Assembly: GCA_020636905.1 (NCBI GenBank)
Contig: JACJWX010000004.1
Location: 85,415-149,414 of the forward strand
Reading direction: 5' to 3'
Origin: Actinomycetota bacterium
GTDB taxonomy: Bacteria > Actinomycetota > Thermoleophilia > Miltoncostaeales > Miltoncostaeaceae
Length of the DNA: 64,000 bases
The notes under the pieces are model-generated. The model did no database searches, was not told the DNA's origin, and saw only the letters and a list, made by a program, of their open reading frames with translations. A program made the position numbers and the translations under genes. The first letter of the stretch is position 1. Every line of letters begins with the position of its first letter. Of the stretch, positions 8,410 through 17,189 are shown piece by piece.

Positions 8410-9012
8410 GTGTCACTCCTGATCCCGCAGGCACAGCCCCTCGCCGATCTGCTCGCCGCCGAACTCACGATGCGCCCCGGACGGCGATCGACGCGTTCGG
8501 GCCGCCGTGCTGCGGTGCTGCTGGCGTTTTTCGACCACGAGGGGGCAGCGCACACGCTCCTCACCAAACGGTCCACGAACCTCTCGATCCACCGAGGCCA
8601 GGTCAGCCTCCCCGGAGGCGGGATCGAGCCCTCCGACGCGAGCATCCCGGACGCCGCGCTTCGCGAGAGCCACGAGGAGCTGGGAATCGAACCGGCCACC
8701 GTCCGGGTGCTCGGTGTGCTCGACGATGTGCCGACCGCGGTTTCCGACTTCGTGGTGACCCCGGTGATCGGCTTCCTGCCAGCACGACCCGCCACCGTGC
8801 CGAACCCGGCCGAGGTGCAGCGTGTGATGGAGGTCACGCTTCAGGAGATCCTTGACATCGACCTGGCCCTCCCGCCCAACGCGGACGTCGCAACGCTCCG
8901 CTATCCCCTGGACGGTGAAGACGTCTGGGGCGCCACGGCCCGGATTCTGCGGGTCTTCTCACGCGTGACCCGGCGCGCGCTCGAGAGCGGCCACACCGCC
9001 GCGGACGACTGA
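8410..9012 (+). CDS. Nudix hydrolase, CoA-pyrophosphatase (NudL/YeaB) type
   Basis: 200 residues. The Nudix helix reads GGGIEPSDASIPDAALRESH followed by EELGI, giving the G-x5-E-x7-R-E-x-x-E-E-x-G pattern. The preceding NLSIHRGQVSLPGG matches the CoA-diphosphatase subfamily motif in which L-x-x-H-x-G-x-(I/V)-x-(F/L)-PGG sits just before the box. The expected reaction is hydrolysis of CoA and acyl-CoA to 3',5'-ADP and phosphopantetheine derivatives. The start is GTG at 8410: it keeps the N-terminal helix seen in the family and follows a TACACT element. The gene is divergent from the unknown gene at 7616-8350. Confidence 0.85.
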   Translation: MSLLIPQAQPLADLLAAELTMRPGRRSTRSGRRAAVLLAFFDHEGAAHTLLTKRSTNLSIHRGQVSLPGGGIEPSDASIPDAALRESHEELGIEPATVRVLGVLDDVPTAVSDFVVTPVIGFLPARPATVPNPAEVQRVMEVTLQEILDIDLALPPNADVATLRYPLDGEDVWGATARILRVFSRVTRRALESGHTAADD

Positions 9013-9053
9013 CGCCCGCCCCGGGTGCCGAGACCGCTCTGCGCTCTCGGTGA

Positions 9054-9305
9054 CTACGGCGCCAGGGACGGACGGGGAGGCAGGTTGGGCACCCGACCCG
9101 CGGCCTCTCCATCGTTCGCCAGCGATTCGAGGTGCGCCAGCTGGGCCTCGAGCCCGGCGCGGCGCTCATGGGCCGGCGGCAGCGTTTCGAGCAGACGTTC
9201 GATGCGGTGTTTGATCTGCAGCGAGAAGTGCGGGGTCGCGGCACCGATCAGACGCGACAGCTCATCGTCGTCCGGGATGTCGTAGAGGTGTTCGAGGACG
9301 GTCAT
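9054..9305 (-). CDS. Small protein of unknown function
   Basis: 83 residues beginning MTVLEHLYDIPDDDELSRL. It is predicted to be mostly helical with two arginine-rich amphipathic helices (LQIKHRIERLLETL and ERRAGLEAQLAHLESLA) and a proline-rich tail. No family is recognised. The ATG at 9305 is favoured over upstream in-frame codons because TACCCT (9312-9317) lies 6 nt before it. It is divergent from the WYL regulator at 9422, sharing a 116-base intergenic region. Confidence 0.5.
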   Translation of the reverse strand: MTVLEHLYDIPDDDELSRLIGAATPHFSLQIKHRIERLLETLPPAHERRAGLEAQLAHLESLANDGEAAGRVPNLPPRPSLAP

Positions 9306-9311
9306 GGGGTC

Positions 9312-9317
9312 AGGGTA
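9312..9317 (-). promoter_or_regulatory. -10 element TACCCT of a leaderless promoter
   Basis: On the minus strand TACCCT ends 6 nt before the ATG at 9305, matching the TANNNT-plus-6 pattern seen at other starts. Confidence 0.35.
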
Positions 9318-9421
9318 CCAGGGTGTTCGACCCGCGCATTGCGACGCCCGGATGGCGCCCAACCAGCTTCGGACAGCTATCATTCTCCGGACATGCTCTC
9401 CCGCCAGCGCCCCGAGTTCCC

Positions 9422-11521
9422 ATGGCGATGAGAGACGACGACAAATTGGTGCGGCAACTGTCGCTGGTCGCGTTTCTCATGTCACAGCAACGCCCCGTCA
9501 CCGCCGACGAGATCCACGAGTCCGTCGAGGGGTACGGCGGCATGAGCGACCAGGCGTTCCTGCGTCGGTTCTACGCGGATCGCGGTGAAATCGAGGCGAT
9601 GGGCCTCCGGCTTTCGGTCGAGCGGCCCACCGACGACCCGTTCCAGGGCGATCTGTACGCGCTTCCGGCCGAGAACTTCTACCTCCCGCAGATCGACTTC
9701 GACGAGCGGGAGCTCTCGGCGCTCCAGACCTGCCTGTACCTCCTCGAGGGACAGTTCGCGTACGCGGAGCCGCTGCGGCTGGCGCTTCAGCACCTGACGC
9801 TCGGCCGGCCGAGTCCGCTGGACGACCACGCGGCACGCACCGTGTCGGTGAACCTGCTGGGCGGCGACTACTCGCCTGAGGTCGCGGGCCACCTGTCCAA
9901 GATCGAGTCGGCGATCAGTCGCCGGAAGACGATCCGGTTCACCTACTACGCCATCGGACGCGACGAGACGAGCGAGCGCGAAGTGGACCCCTACAGCCTG
10001 CTCTACCTGGGCGGGAACTGGTACATGGTCGGCTACGCGCACGAGCGGGAGGCGACGCGCCTGTTCCGGCTGTCCCGGATGGAGGGGCGGATCACGTTCA
10101 AGACCCGCGCCGAACACGACTTCCCGCCGCCTCCGGACTTCGACGTCAGCCGCTACCGCGACCGTGCACCCTGGCAGCTCGACGACGAATCGGAGCAGGC
10201 GACCATCCGCCTGAGCCCGCTCGTCGCCTGGTGGGTCGAGCAGATGTTCGGTGCCTTCGGCCGCGTCAGCACCGGCCGTGACGGCTGGGCCGAGTTCCGA
10301 ACCGAGTTCACGTCCTCGGCGGCACTGCTCACCTGGGTCCTCGGGCTCGGCGAGGAAGCGCAGGTGCTCGCGCCCGACTCGCTCCGTGACGAGACCCGGC
10401 GAGCGCTCGAGATGATCCGCGACCGGCACGTCGACGATCCCACCGAGCTGCTGGCCAGGCCCCGTGTCGAGTGGCAGGCGGCTCCGCCCGAGGCGAGCAC
10501 CGAGGCCCCCTCTCCCGACAAGGTCGTACCGGCCGAGCGGTTCGCCAGGCTGCTCGCGCTGATGACCCGCCTGCTCGCCGCCTGCGAGGATCGGCCCGAT
10601 GCGCGAGTCCCGGTGGCTGATCTCCGAGAGGCCCTGAACATCGAGGCCGCGGTCCTCGAGGAGGACCTCACACTCCTCAACCTCATCAACTTCGGCGGAG
10701 GGTGTTACACGCTCTTCGCGCAGATCGAGGGCGACGAGGTCTCGGTCGTCAAGGAGACCTACGGCGATCGCTTCGCACGACCCGCGAGGCTCTCCCCGCT
10801 CGAGGCCAAGGCACTCCTGTGGGCGCTGGAGTTCATCGGCGACCGGCTCCCCGTCGGAGCCGACGACGCGCTCGGGTCCGCCCGCCGCAAGGTCGAGGCG
10901 GCGATCGGCGAGGAAAATCTGCCCGAGGTCGAGATCGGCCAGGCGCAGGCGGCGAACAACGAGGTCTCCGCGGCGGTCAACCGGGCACTCCGCGACGAAC
11001 GCTTGCTCGAGATCGAATACTGGAACGAGGCGCGCGGCAGCCTCACAACGCGCACCATCGAGCCCCACATGCTCGTCAACTCACGCGACGCCTGGTATGT
11101 CGTTGCCCACTGTCATCGCGCCGACGACCAGCGCACGTTCCGCCTCGACCGCATCCGCGGCGCCACCGTGCTCGATCAGCACTTCGTCCGTCGTCCGGAA
11201 GTCACCGCCAGCGGCCCCTACCTCCCCTACGGCAACCAGGCCGAGGCGGCCACGCAGGCGCAGCGCGCCGAAGTCTGGTGCAGCGCCGACCAGGCCCGCT
11301 GGATGATCGAGAAGCACCCCTCCTGGGAACGCTTTGACGACGGGTCGGTGCTCGTGCAGATCCCGTTCTCCAGCGAGGAATGGCTGGTCAAGGAGATCAC
11401 CAAGTACCGCGGTGAAGCCGTCCTGGTGACTCCCGCGAGTGTCCGTGACGCCGTCGCCGCGCACGCACAACAGATGCTCCAGGCCTACAACGTGGCGGAG
11501 CCGTCAGGGAGCTCCCGCTAG
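9422..11521 (+). CDS. Double WYL-domain regulator (fused PafB-PafC type)
   Basis: 699 residues, two tandem copies of a winged helix plus WYL architecture. The first half has an N-terminal helix-turn-helix-like region (LVRQLSLVAFLMSQQRPVTADEIH, residues about 9-32) and a WYL domain (IRFTYYAIG ... YLGGNWYMVGYAHE ... LFRLSRM, about 185-225). The second half repeats this (RLLALMTRLLAACED ... VPVADLREAL; then LLEIEYWNEARG ... AWYVVAHCH ... TFRLDRIRG). PafB and PafC are separate tandem proteins in mycobacteria, where they activate the RecA-independent DNA-damage response; in other actinobacteria they can be fused. A DNA-damage role here is inference. The start is the ATG at 9422; TATCAT at 9378-9383 could be its -10. 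Confidence 0.8.
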   Translation: MAMRDDDKLVRQLSLVAFLMSQQRPVTADEIHESVEGYGGMSDQAFLRRFYADRGEIEAMGLRLSVERPTDDPFQGDLYALPAENFYLPQIDFDERELSALQTCLYLLEGQFAYAEPLRLALQHLTLGRPSPLDDHAARTVSVNLLGGDYSPEVAGHLSKIESAISRRKTIRFTYYAIGRDETSEREVDPYSLLYLGGNWYMVGYAHEREATRLFRLSRMEGRITFKTRAEHDFPPPPDFDVSRYRDRAPWQLDDESEQATIRLSPLVAWWVEQMFGAFGRVSTGRDGWAEFRTEFTSSAALLTWVLGLGEEAQVLAPDSLRDETRRALEMIRDRHVDDPTELLARPRVEWQAAPPEASTEAPSPDKVVPAERFARLLALMTRLLAACEDRPDARVPVADLREALNIEAAVLEEDLTLLNLINFGGGCYTLFAQIEGDEVSVVKETYGDRFARPARLSPLEAKALLWALEFIGDRLPVGADDALGSARRKVEAAIGEENLPEVEIGQAQAANNEVSAAVNRALRDERLLEIEYWNEARGSLTTRTIEPHMLVNSRDAWYVVAHCHRADDQRTFRLDRIRGATVLDQHFVRRPEVTASGPYLPYGNQAEAATQAQRAEVWCSADQARWMIEKHPSWERFDDGSVLVQIPFSSEEWLVKEITKYRGEAVLVTPASVRDAVAAHAQQMLQAYNVAEPSGSSR

Positions 11522-11576
11522 CCCAGGGCAACGCTCCCGACGCCGCGCACAGGCCAGGGCGCGGAGCGGATGCCGG

Positions 11577-12686
11577 TCAGTGCGTCGGTTGCGCGAGCCA
11601 CCGCTGCTGTGCGTCGACGACGGCCAGCCCGGCGAGCTCCAGTTCAGCAAGTGCCGCGCTCACCTCCCGTGCCTCCAGCGAGAGATGGGACACCAGTTCG
11701 TCCAACCGGCCGGGGCATGTCCGGATCCGATCGAAGACACGCGCGGCGGTGCCCTCGAGTTCTGTCGGCGGGACCGCCCCACCCAGGTCCGTCCAGCCCG
11801 GGTGCGGCACCTCGTCGACGACGTCGTCGACCCCCCGGCACACCGCCGCACCGGTCGCGATCAGATTCACCGCACCCGCTCCCCCGGCCTCCCAGGGCGG
11901 ATGCGGCACGGCCAGCACCGGCCTGCCGAGCTCCACAGCGAAGTCGGCAGTGATCAGCGCGCCCGACGTGGCCGCCGCGTCGACCACCACCACCGCGTGC
12001 GCGATCCCAGCCACGATTCGATTGCGTGCCGGGAACCGCCAGGGTGCCGGAAGGGTTTCCGGCCAGTACTCGCTGACGACCGCCCCCTCGGCGTCGATCC
12101 GCTTGCGGAGCGCCCGGTTCGCCCTGGGGTAGGAGGAATCGACGCCGGCGCCAAGGACGGCGATGGTGGTGCCCGCCGCGTCCAGTGCACCACGATGTGC
12201 CGCGGCGTCGACTCCTCGGGCGAGACCGCTCACGATGACCGCGCCACGACGGACCAGACCCGCGGCCAGCGACGCCGCGAACGCGGTCGACGCGACGCCG
12301 GCCCGTCTGGAGCCGACGATCGCGATGACGGGTCTCCGCCCGTCCCAGGCCTCGGCACACCGCCCCGGGGCGGTGGTGAACACGCCGAACGGTGGATCGA
12401 ATGCCTGGGCCAGCAGCGGCGATGCGCGGCCGTCTCCCGCACCGATCGCCGTGATGCCTCGGGCCTTCAGGACGGCCTCGGCATCCGTCTGCGCCACCTG
12501 TCGCCGCACGCCGGCCACGCGTGCGCGGCCCGCCCCCGACACCCCCAACGCCGCACAGAACACGTCGTCACTCGCGGTCAAGAGGGAGCGCGGCCCGCCC
12601 GCCCGCCGAGCGGCGCGTTGCAGATCCCTCCCCAGGTGGTGCGCAAGCAGGGCGAGGGCGCACACGTCAGCGGTCGACAGGGTCAC
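11577..12686 (-). CDS. dprA: DNA-processing protein DprA
   Basis: 369 residues. DprA/Smf loads RecA on incoming single-stranded DNA during transformation. The Rossmann-like core begins around residue 117 with VIAIVGSRRAG, followed by VSGLARGVDAAAHRGAL, the TIAVLGAGVDSSYP segment and SEYWPE, then FPARNRIVAGIA and ATSGALITADFAVELGR, all typical of the family. An N-terminal helical part and a C-terminal winged-helix-like region (EGTAARVFDRI ... LDELVSHLSLEAREVSAALAELEL) frame it. The GTG start at 12686 overlaps the comM stop (GTGA), so the two are translationally coupled. Together with comM it suggests natural competence or DNA-uptake processing. Confidence 0.92.
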   Translation of the reverse strand: MTLSTADVCALALLAHHLGRDLQRAARRAGGPRSLLTASDDVFCAALGVSGAGRARVAGVRRQVAQTDAEAVLKARGITAIGAGDGRASPLLAQAFDPPFGVFTTAPGRCAEAWDGRRPVIAIVGSRRAGVASTAFAASLAAGLVRRGAVIVSGLARGVDAAAHRGALDAAGTTIAVLGAGVDSSYPRANRALRKRIDAEGAVVSEYWPETLPAPWRFPARNRIVAGIAHAVVVVDAAATSGALITADFAVELGRPVLAVPHPPWEAGGAGAVNLIATGAAVCRGVDDVVDEVPHPGWTDLGGAVPPTELEGTAARVFDRIRTCPGRLDELVSHLSLEAREVSAALAELELAGLAVVDAQQRWLAQPTH

Positions 12687-14206
12687 CCGAGACTCCGGTA
12701 TGCGCGCAGCCCGACGGCCTCGAGCAGGTGCGACTCGCCGACTTTCCGAGACGAGTCGAGGTCGGCAATCGTCCGGGCCACCCGCAGCACCCGGTCGAAT
12801 CCCCTGGCCGTGAGGCCCAGGCGCGTCATGGCCGACTCCATGACGCGCCGCCCGTTCCCATCCAGCGACACGGCCTTCCGGAGCGCGGTGCCCTGCAGCC
12901 GTGCGTTGGGGTACTGCTGACCCCGTTCGATCCGGCGCGCATCGGCGGCCTCGACTCGGGCCGCGACCGCGCTGCTCGGCTCGTCGGGTACACCCTCGAT
13001 GAGGGCGGCGGAATCGACGCGAGGCACCTCGATACGGATGTCGATGCGGTCGGCAACGGGTCCCGAGAGCCGCGCCTGGTACGTCTCGGCGCGACCGGGG
13101 GGACACACGCAGCGTCCTCCGGGGTCGTCCGCGTGACCGCATGGGCAGGGGTTGCCCGCGCAGACCAGAAGCGGCCGCGCCGGAAACCTCGCCGACGCCA
13201 TGGCGCGCACCACGTCGACGACGCCGTGCTCCATCGGTTGCCGAAGCGCGTCCAGGACCTGCGGCTGGAACGCTCCCACCTCGTCGAGGAACAGCACGCC
13301 CAGGTGGGCGAGTGTGACCTCACCGGGCTGGGGCAGCCGACCTCCACCCACGAGGCCGGCCGCCGAGATCGAGTGGTGCGGGGCTCGAAACGGCCTGCGG
13401 CTCATGAGACCCTGCCCCGGGGGGAGCCGACCGGCGACCGAGTGGATGCGTGTGAGCGTGATCGCGTCGTCGCGTGTGAGGGGCGGCAGCAGTCCCGGAA
13501 TGCGTCGCGCCAGCATGGTCTTGCCACCCCCGGGGGGACCGACCATCAACAGGGAGTGCATCCCGGCTGCCGCGATCTCGAGTGCGCGCCGGGCCGCGGG
13601 CTGGCCGTGCACGTCGCAGAGATCCGGGACGTCGTTGCGAACGTCCGGGGGCCACGGCGCCGGGGCAACGATGGGAACGGGGCGTTCTCCGGCCAGGACC
13701 TCGGCGGCTTCACGGAGCGACCCGACTGGGATGATCGTCGTTTCCCCCTCGACCAGGGCCGCCTCCGCGGCGTTCTGGACGGGCACCACCAGCGCCCGCC
13801 ACCCGTGACGGGCCGCGTGCTCGGCCATGGCGAGGGTGCCCGCGACGGGTCGGAGGGTGCCGTCCAACGCGAGTTCGCCTGCCGCGCCGACCCCCGCGAC
13901 GGCGGACGGACTCAGCTGTTCGGCACCGGCCAGGATCGCGAGCGCGATGGGCAGGTCGTACTGCGGCCCGGCCTTTCGCAGGTCGGCCGGAGCCAGGTTG
14001 GCCACGATGCGAACCGGCGGCACCCGGTAGCCCTGGTTGGCGATGCCCGATCGGACCCGTTCGCGGGCCTCTTGCACTGCGGCATCGGGCAGTCCGACGA
14101 CGGCGAACGCCGGCAGTCCCGGGCGGAGGTCGACCTCGACCTGCACGGTCGCGGTGTCCAGGCCCACGATGGCTGGTGATGTGATGACACAGACCATGAC
14201 CGCCAT
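12683..14206 (-). CDS. comM: ComM/YifB-family AAA+ ATPase (Mg-chelatase-like)
   Basis: 507 residues. The N-terminal Lon-protease-like domain shows VGLPDAAVQEARERVRSGI and NLAPADLRKAGPQYDLPIAL. The chelatase-type AAA+ core has Walker A GPPGGGKT, then ARRIPGLLPPL, FRAPHHSISAAGLVGGG, Walker B LFLDEVGAF and the zinc-like cysteine cluster CAGNPCPCG. The C-terminal domain ends with RVLRVARTIADLD. ComM is a branch-migration helicase used in natural transformation in several bacteria. The ATG at 14206 follows a GGAGG Shine-Dalgarno sequence (8 nt upstream). It is the first gene of the comM-dprA pair, divergent from yraN. Confidence 0.92.
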   Translation of the reverse strand: MAVMVCVITSPAIVGLDTATVQVEVDLRPGLPAFAVVGLPDAAVQEARERVRSGIANQGYRVPPVRIVANLAPADLRKAGPQYDLPIALAILAGAEQLSPSAVAGVGAAGELALDGTLRPVAGTLAMAEHAARHGWRALVVPVQNAAEAALVEGETTIIPVGSLREAAEVLAGERPVPIVAPAPWPPDVRNDVPDLCDVHGQPAARRALEIAAAGMHSLLMVGPPGGGKTMLARRIPGLLPPLTRDDAITLTRIHSVAGRLPPGQGLMSRRPFRAPHHSISAAGLVGGGRLPQPGEVTLAHLGVLFLDEVGAFQPQVLDALRQPMEHGVVDVVRAMASARFPARPLLVCAGNPCPCGHADDPGGRCVCPPGRAETYQARLSGPVADRIDIRIEVPRVDSAALIEGVPDEPSSAVAARVEAADARRIERGQQYPNARLQGTALRKAVSLDGNGRRVMESAMTRLGLTARGFDRVLRVARTIADLDSSRKVGESHLLEAVGLRAYRSLG

Positions 14207-14350
14207 GCTGCAGCCTCCGGTGTCACGAACGGGTGACGAACCGTGTCAGTGGGTGCCCGGCACTCGCGGGTGTCCGTCGTTTCCGTCCCCGCGCGTCCCC
14301 GGACACATTCCGGCACTCCCGGGCCTGAGATTCACGGGCATGCTCGCGTC

Positions 14351-14713
14351 ATGGTCGATGGGGTCCACTCAGAGCAGGTCGCGGCGAGGTATCTGATGCG
14401 ACGCGGCTGGCGTGTGCTGGAGCGCAACTGGAAGGGCGGCGGCGGTGAGCTCGACCTGGTGGTCGCGCGTCGACGCACGCTGGCGATCGTGGAAGTCAAG
14501 AGCCGCTCGGATCGCGATCGCCTGACGGAGCCGGTGTCGTGGGCACAACTGGCACGCCTGCACCGTGCCGCCGAGGCGTACGTCACCCAACGTTCGCGGG
14601 ACGGTGACTGGGACTCATTCAGGCTCGATCTGGTGACCGTCCACCGTCGTGGATGGCGCACCGTGGTCCGCCACGTGCCGAACGGTCTCGCTACGCCGGA
14701 ACTGCTCCGGTGA
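14351..14713 (+). CDS. yraN: UPF0102 (YraN) nuclease-fold protein
   Basis: 120 residues, the usual size. The family pattern is complete: GEQVAARYL-like start (HSEQVAARYLMRRGWRVLERN), then G-G-E-L-D-L-V-V and the IVEVKSRS strand, forming a PD-(D/E)xK-like site with E, D and ExK. The biochemical role is not established; the family usually lies next to rnhB and comM, as here. It is on the plus strand while both neighbours are on the minus strand, and its 3' end overlaps the HAD gene tail to tail by 23 bases, so the local order is conserved but this one gene is inverted. CATGCT lies 6 nt before the ATG and could act as a weak -10. Confidence 0.85.
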   Translation: MVDGVHSEQVAARYLMRRGWRVLERNWKGGGGELDLVVARRRTLAIVEVKSRSDRDRLTEPVSWAQLARLHRAAEAYVTQRSRDGDWDSFRLDLVTVHRRGWRTVVRHVPNGLATPELLR

Positions 14714-15371
14714 GCGCCCTGGTAAGCCCGCTCAGATCGTCGACGATCAGGTCGGGTGCGGCACGCTCCAGCTCCCGGCGGCCGGCGAAGCCGGTGAGCA
14801 CACCGACCGTTTGCACACCCGCTGCGCGTCCCGCCCGCACGTCCACCGGTACGTCGCCGACCATCACTCCACCTTCCGGTGGAACACCGAGGCGTTTCAG
14901 GGCGCCCAGCACCGGCTCAGGGTGGGGTTTGGTTCGACGGAAGGTGAGCCCGCTGACCACCACGTCCATCAATCCGGTCAGATCGTGCTCATCCAGGAAG
15001 TTCGCCACGGCGATCTCCGGCCCCGCGGACACGACGCCGAGCCGATACCGCGCCGAGAGTCCTTGCAGGGCGTCCCGCGCGTGCGGGGTGAGTCGTGTGC
15101 CGCCGTGGCCACCCGGCACGACCCGGGCCACCGCCCGGTTCACCGGGCCGTCGAGATCGAATCGGTCGGCAAGGGCGAGCACCCGCTGGACCGTCGACTC
15201 GGCCGCGCAGACGAGCGTCCGCGCCAGACGTTCCGGCGCCACCGGCCCGAGACGCGACGGAAGGCGAGCCATGAGTCGTGCGGTCAACTCGTCGTCCGTG
15301 TCGCGCAGCGTGCCGTCGACGTCGAAGAGCACCGCCTGCACTCGCGTGGGATCGAGTCCCGGTTCGGTCAC
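14691..15371 (-). CDS. HAD-superfamily phosphatase
   Basis: 226 residues. Motif I is LFDVDGTL (nucleophile Asp and acid Asp), motif II is the VVSAG strand after YRLGV, motif III is the lysine in RRTKPHPEPVLGAL, and motif IV is MVGDVPVDVRAGRAAG. The helical cap lies between motifs I and II (subclass I), as in phosphoglycolate phosphatase or pyrophosphatase PpaX. The substrate cannot be named from sequence. The GTG start at 15371 overlaps the rnhB stop (GTGA), coupling it to rnhB; its 3' end overlaps the inverted yraN. Confidence 0.8.
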   Translation of the reverse strand: MTEPGLDPTRVQAVLFDVDGTLRDTDDELTARLMARLPSRLGPVAPERLARTLVCAAESTVQRVLALADRFDLDGPVNRAVARVVPGGHGGTRLTPHARDALQGLSARYRLGVVSAGPEIAVANFLDEHDLTGLMDVVVSGLTFRRTKPHPEPVLGALKRLGVPPEGGVMVGDVPVDVRAGRAAGVQTVGVLTGFAGRRELERAAPDLIVDDLSGLTRALTGAVPA

Positions 15372-16051
15372 GACCCGACCTCGGGCCCGAACCCCTCGTA
15401 CACCGGCGAAGCGAACGACCGACGATGCAGTCGAGAGGGTCCGAGCGTGCGGATCGCATGTCGATGGGTCTCGGTTGCGTATCCGACGTGCCGCGCGAAG
15501 CCGTAGCCGGGATGACGCTCGTCGGCCGGACCGGCCATCAGGCGGTCGCGCGTCGCCTTCGCCACCACGGACGCCGCCGCAATGCACGCGCTCCGGCGGT
15601 CACCCCCGATCACCGCGGTGTGCGGCGGTGAGCCGTCCCCCAGCGGGAAACCGTCAACCAGGGCCACGTCGGGGCCCGGCTCGAGCCCCGCGAGCGCCTG
15701 TCGCAACAGGCGCAGGTTGGTCACGTGAAGCCCGTCGCGGTCGATGGTGGAGGGACTCGCCGAAAGGATCACCACCGAGCGGGCCACCGCCATGATGGCC
15801 GCCGACAGCCGCTGGCGGGCGGCGTCGTCCAATCGCTTCGAATCATCGAGATCGGTCAGGCGGCGGCGCTGAGCCGCGGTGATCCCCTCGAGATCCAGGC
15901 ACACCGCCGCGGCCACGAGCGGGCCGGCCAGGCAACCGCGTCCCGCCTCGTCCGCCCCCGCCACGAAGCGGACGCCGATCCGGCGGTCGTACGCGAACAG
16001 CCGTCGTGACACCGGTGTGCCACGGCGTCGCTGGTGCCGAGGCGGCGTCAC
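15368..16051 (-). CDS. rnhB: Ribonuclease HII
   Basis: 227 residues. RNase HII cuts the RNA strand of RNA-DNA hybrids and single ribonucleotides. Visible motifs are GADEAGRG (catalytic D-E), LDDSKRLDD, ALVDGFPLG and SACIAAASVVAKATRD, with the remaining catalytic Asp residues in place. The start is a GTG at 16051; another in-frame GTG at 16012 would remove a basic 13-residue leader and is equally possible. It lies 16 bases after the disrupted rplS gene, in the usual trmD-rplS-rnhB order, and is itself intact. Confidence 0.9.
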   Translation of the reverse strand: MTPPRHQRRRGTPVSRRLFAYDRRIGVRFVAGADEAGRGCLAGPLVAAAVCLDLEGITAAQRRRLTDLDDSKRLDDAARQRLSAAIMAVARSVVILSASPSTIDRDGLHVTNLRLLRQALAGLEPGPDVALVDGFPLGDGSPPHTAVIGGDRRSACIAAASVVAKATRDRLMAGPADERHPGYGFARHVGYATETHRHAIRTLGPSRLHRRSFASPVYEGFGPEVGS

Positions 16052-16067
16052 GCCACCTCCAAACGGT

Positions 16068-16451
16068 CTAGGCGTCCTGCTCGGTCTTGACCGGGAGCCG
16101 GCGCGGTCTCCGACAGACGCTGCTTCTCACGGATGCGGGAGCGCTTTCCGACCTTGCCACGGGTGGTACAACTTGGCGCGGCGCACGTCGCCTTCCATGA
16201 CCCGCTCGATCTTCCTCGATCTTGGGCGAATGCACGGGAACGTGCGCTCGACGCCGACGCCTGAAGCTCTGCTTGCGGACGGTGAACGTCTCGCGGTTGG
16301 TCGATCCCTGCCGCTTGATGACGGTCCCTTCAAAGACCTGGACGCGCTGGCGCTGTCCTCGATGACCGAAGTGGACGCGGACGGTGTCCCCGGGCCCAAA
16401 CAGGGAACGTCATCGCGGAGCTGGCTCCGCCTGTGACTCGATGACGTTCAT
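16068..16451 (-). pseudogene. rplS: Ribosomal protein L19, broken by many small indels
   Basis: Translating all three minus frames gives a complete L19 in pieces: MNVIES, then GPGDTVRVHF, QRQRVQVFEGTVIKRQGSTN with RETFTVRKQSF, GVGVERTF, KIERVMEGDVRRAKLYH, and RGKVGKRSRIREKQRL, ending at a TAG at 16068. At least eight single- or double-base indels are needed to join them, for example an extra A after the QSF codons and missing bases between LYH and RGKVG. Start (ATG 16451) to stop is a multiple of three, so the errors cancel. L19 is essential, and the amino acids are perfectly conserved between breaks, so sequencing or assembly error is far more likely than true loss. Confidence 0.8.
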
Positions 16452-16516
16452 GATCGAGACCCCATGGCTCACGGCAAAACGGCGGGGGTGTACCACGCCC
16501 CGCAGACGGAGAGCGA

Positions 16517-17189
16517 TCAGTCCCCAGGCTCACGCACCTGCGCCATTCGCCAGCAGGCGATCGCGCCGTGGTCACCCGACACGAGGACGTCCGGGACCCG
16601 ATGGCCCGCGAACTCCCGCGGACGGGTGAAATGCGGGTATTCGACCCCGCCTCCAAGCGCGTCAGAGAACGATTCCTGGTCCAGGCTGGCCTGCTTTCCG
16701 AGCGCTCCAGGAAACCGCAGGCCGACGGCGTCGATGATAGCCATCGCCGCGACTCTCGCCCCCAGCGAGCACGAACAGACCGAGACAGATCGCGTCACTC
16801 GCGAGCACCCGTGTGGACACGCTCGTCGAACCCCTCGTAGCGACCGCAGAGCAACACGAGGTCGTCATCGGTCGCGAGCTCACGGGCCACGGCGTCGGTG
16901 AACCGGCGACCACGTGGAGTCAACACCACCACCCGCCGCGAGTCGCGCACACGGTCAGCAGGAACGCCGTAGGTGGCCTCGAGGCCGCAGCCACCACGTC
17001 GACCGAATCACCATCCCCGGCCCCCGCCGTGGGGCGAATCATCCACCTGTCCGGCCTTGAGCGGCGTGGTCGCGCGAAGATCGATCGTCCGAAGGTCATC
17101 TCTCCCGCCACAGGCGGCATTAGCCAGGTGGCGGGCCTATTCCATCCAGGTGAACCATCCCGGAACAGCGTGAAGACGTCGACGTTCAC
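16517..17189 (-). pseudogene. trmD: tRNA (guanine-N1)-methyltransferase TrmD, broken by indels
   Basis: TrmD makes m1G37 in tRNA. The gene starts at GTG 17189, overlapping the rimM stop (GTGA), with VNVDVFTLF. The rest is recovered by switching frames: TPLKAGQVDDSP, GGGPGMVIR, RVVVLTPRGRRFTDAVAREL, DDLVLLCGRYEGFDERV, MAIIDAVG, then GGGVEYPHFTRPREFAGHRV and PDVLVSGDHGAI. These include the trefoil-knot cofactor loop (LLCGRYEG) and the catalytic-side motif (EYP-x-x-TRP). At least five frame changes and one in-frame TAG interrupt it. As with rplS, motif conservation argues for base-calling errors. The order rimM-trmD-rplS is the normal one. Confidence 0.8.

Noticed and set aside
16127..16399. Separate small gene inside the rplS region
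   Set aside because: Its translation contains a stretch of L19 (VMEGDVRRAKLYH) joined to out-of-frame sequence, so it is a frame fragment of rplS and not a distinct gene.
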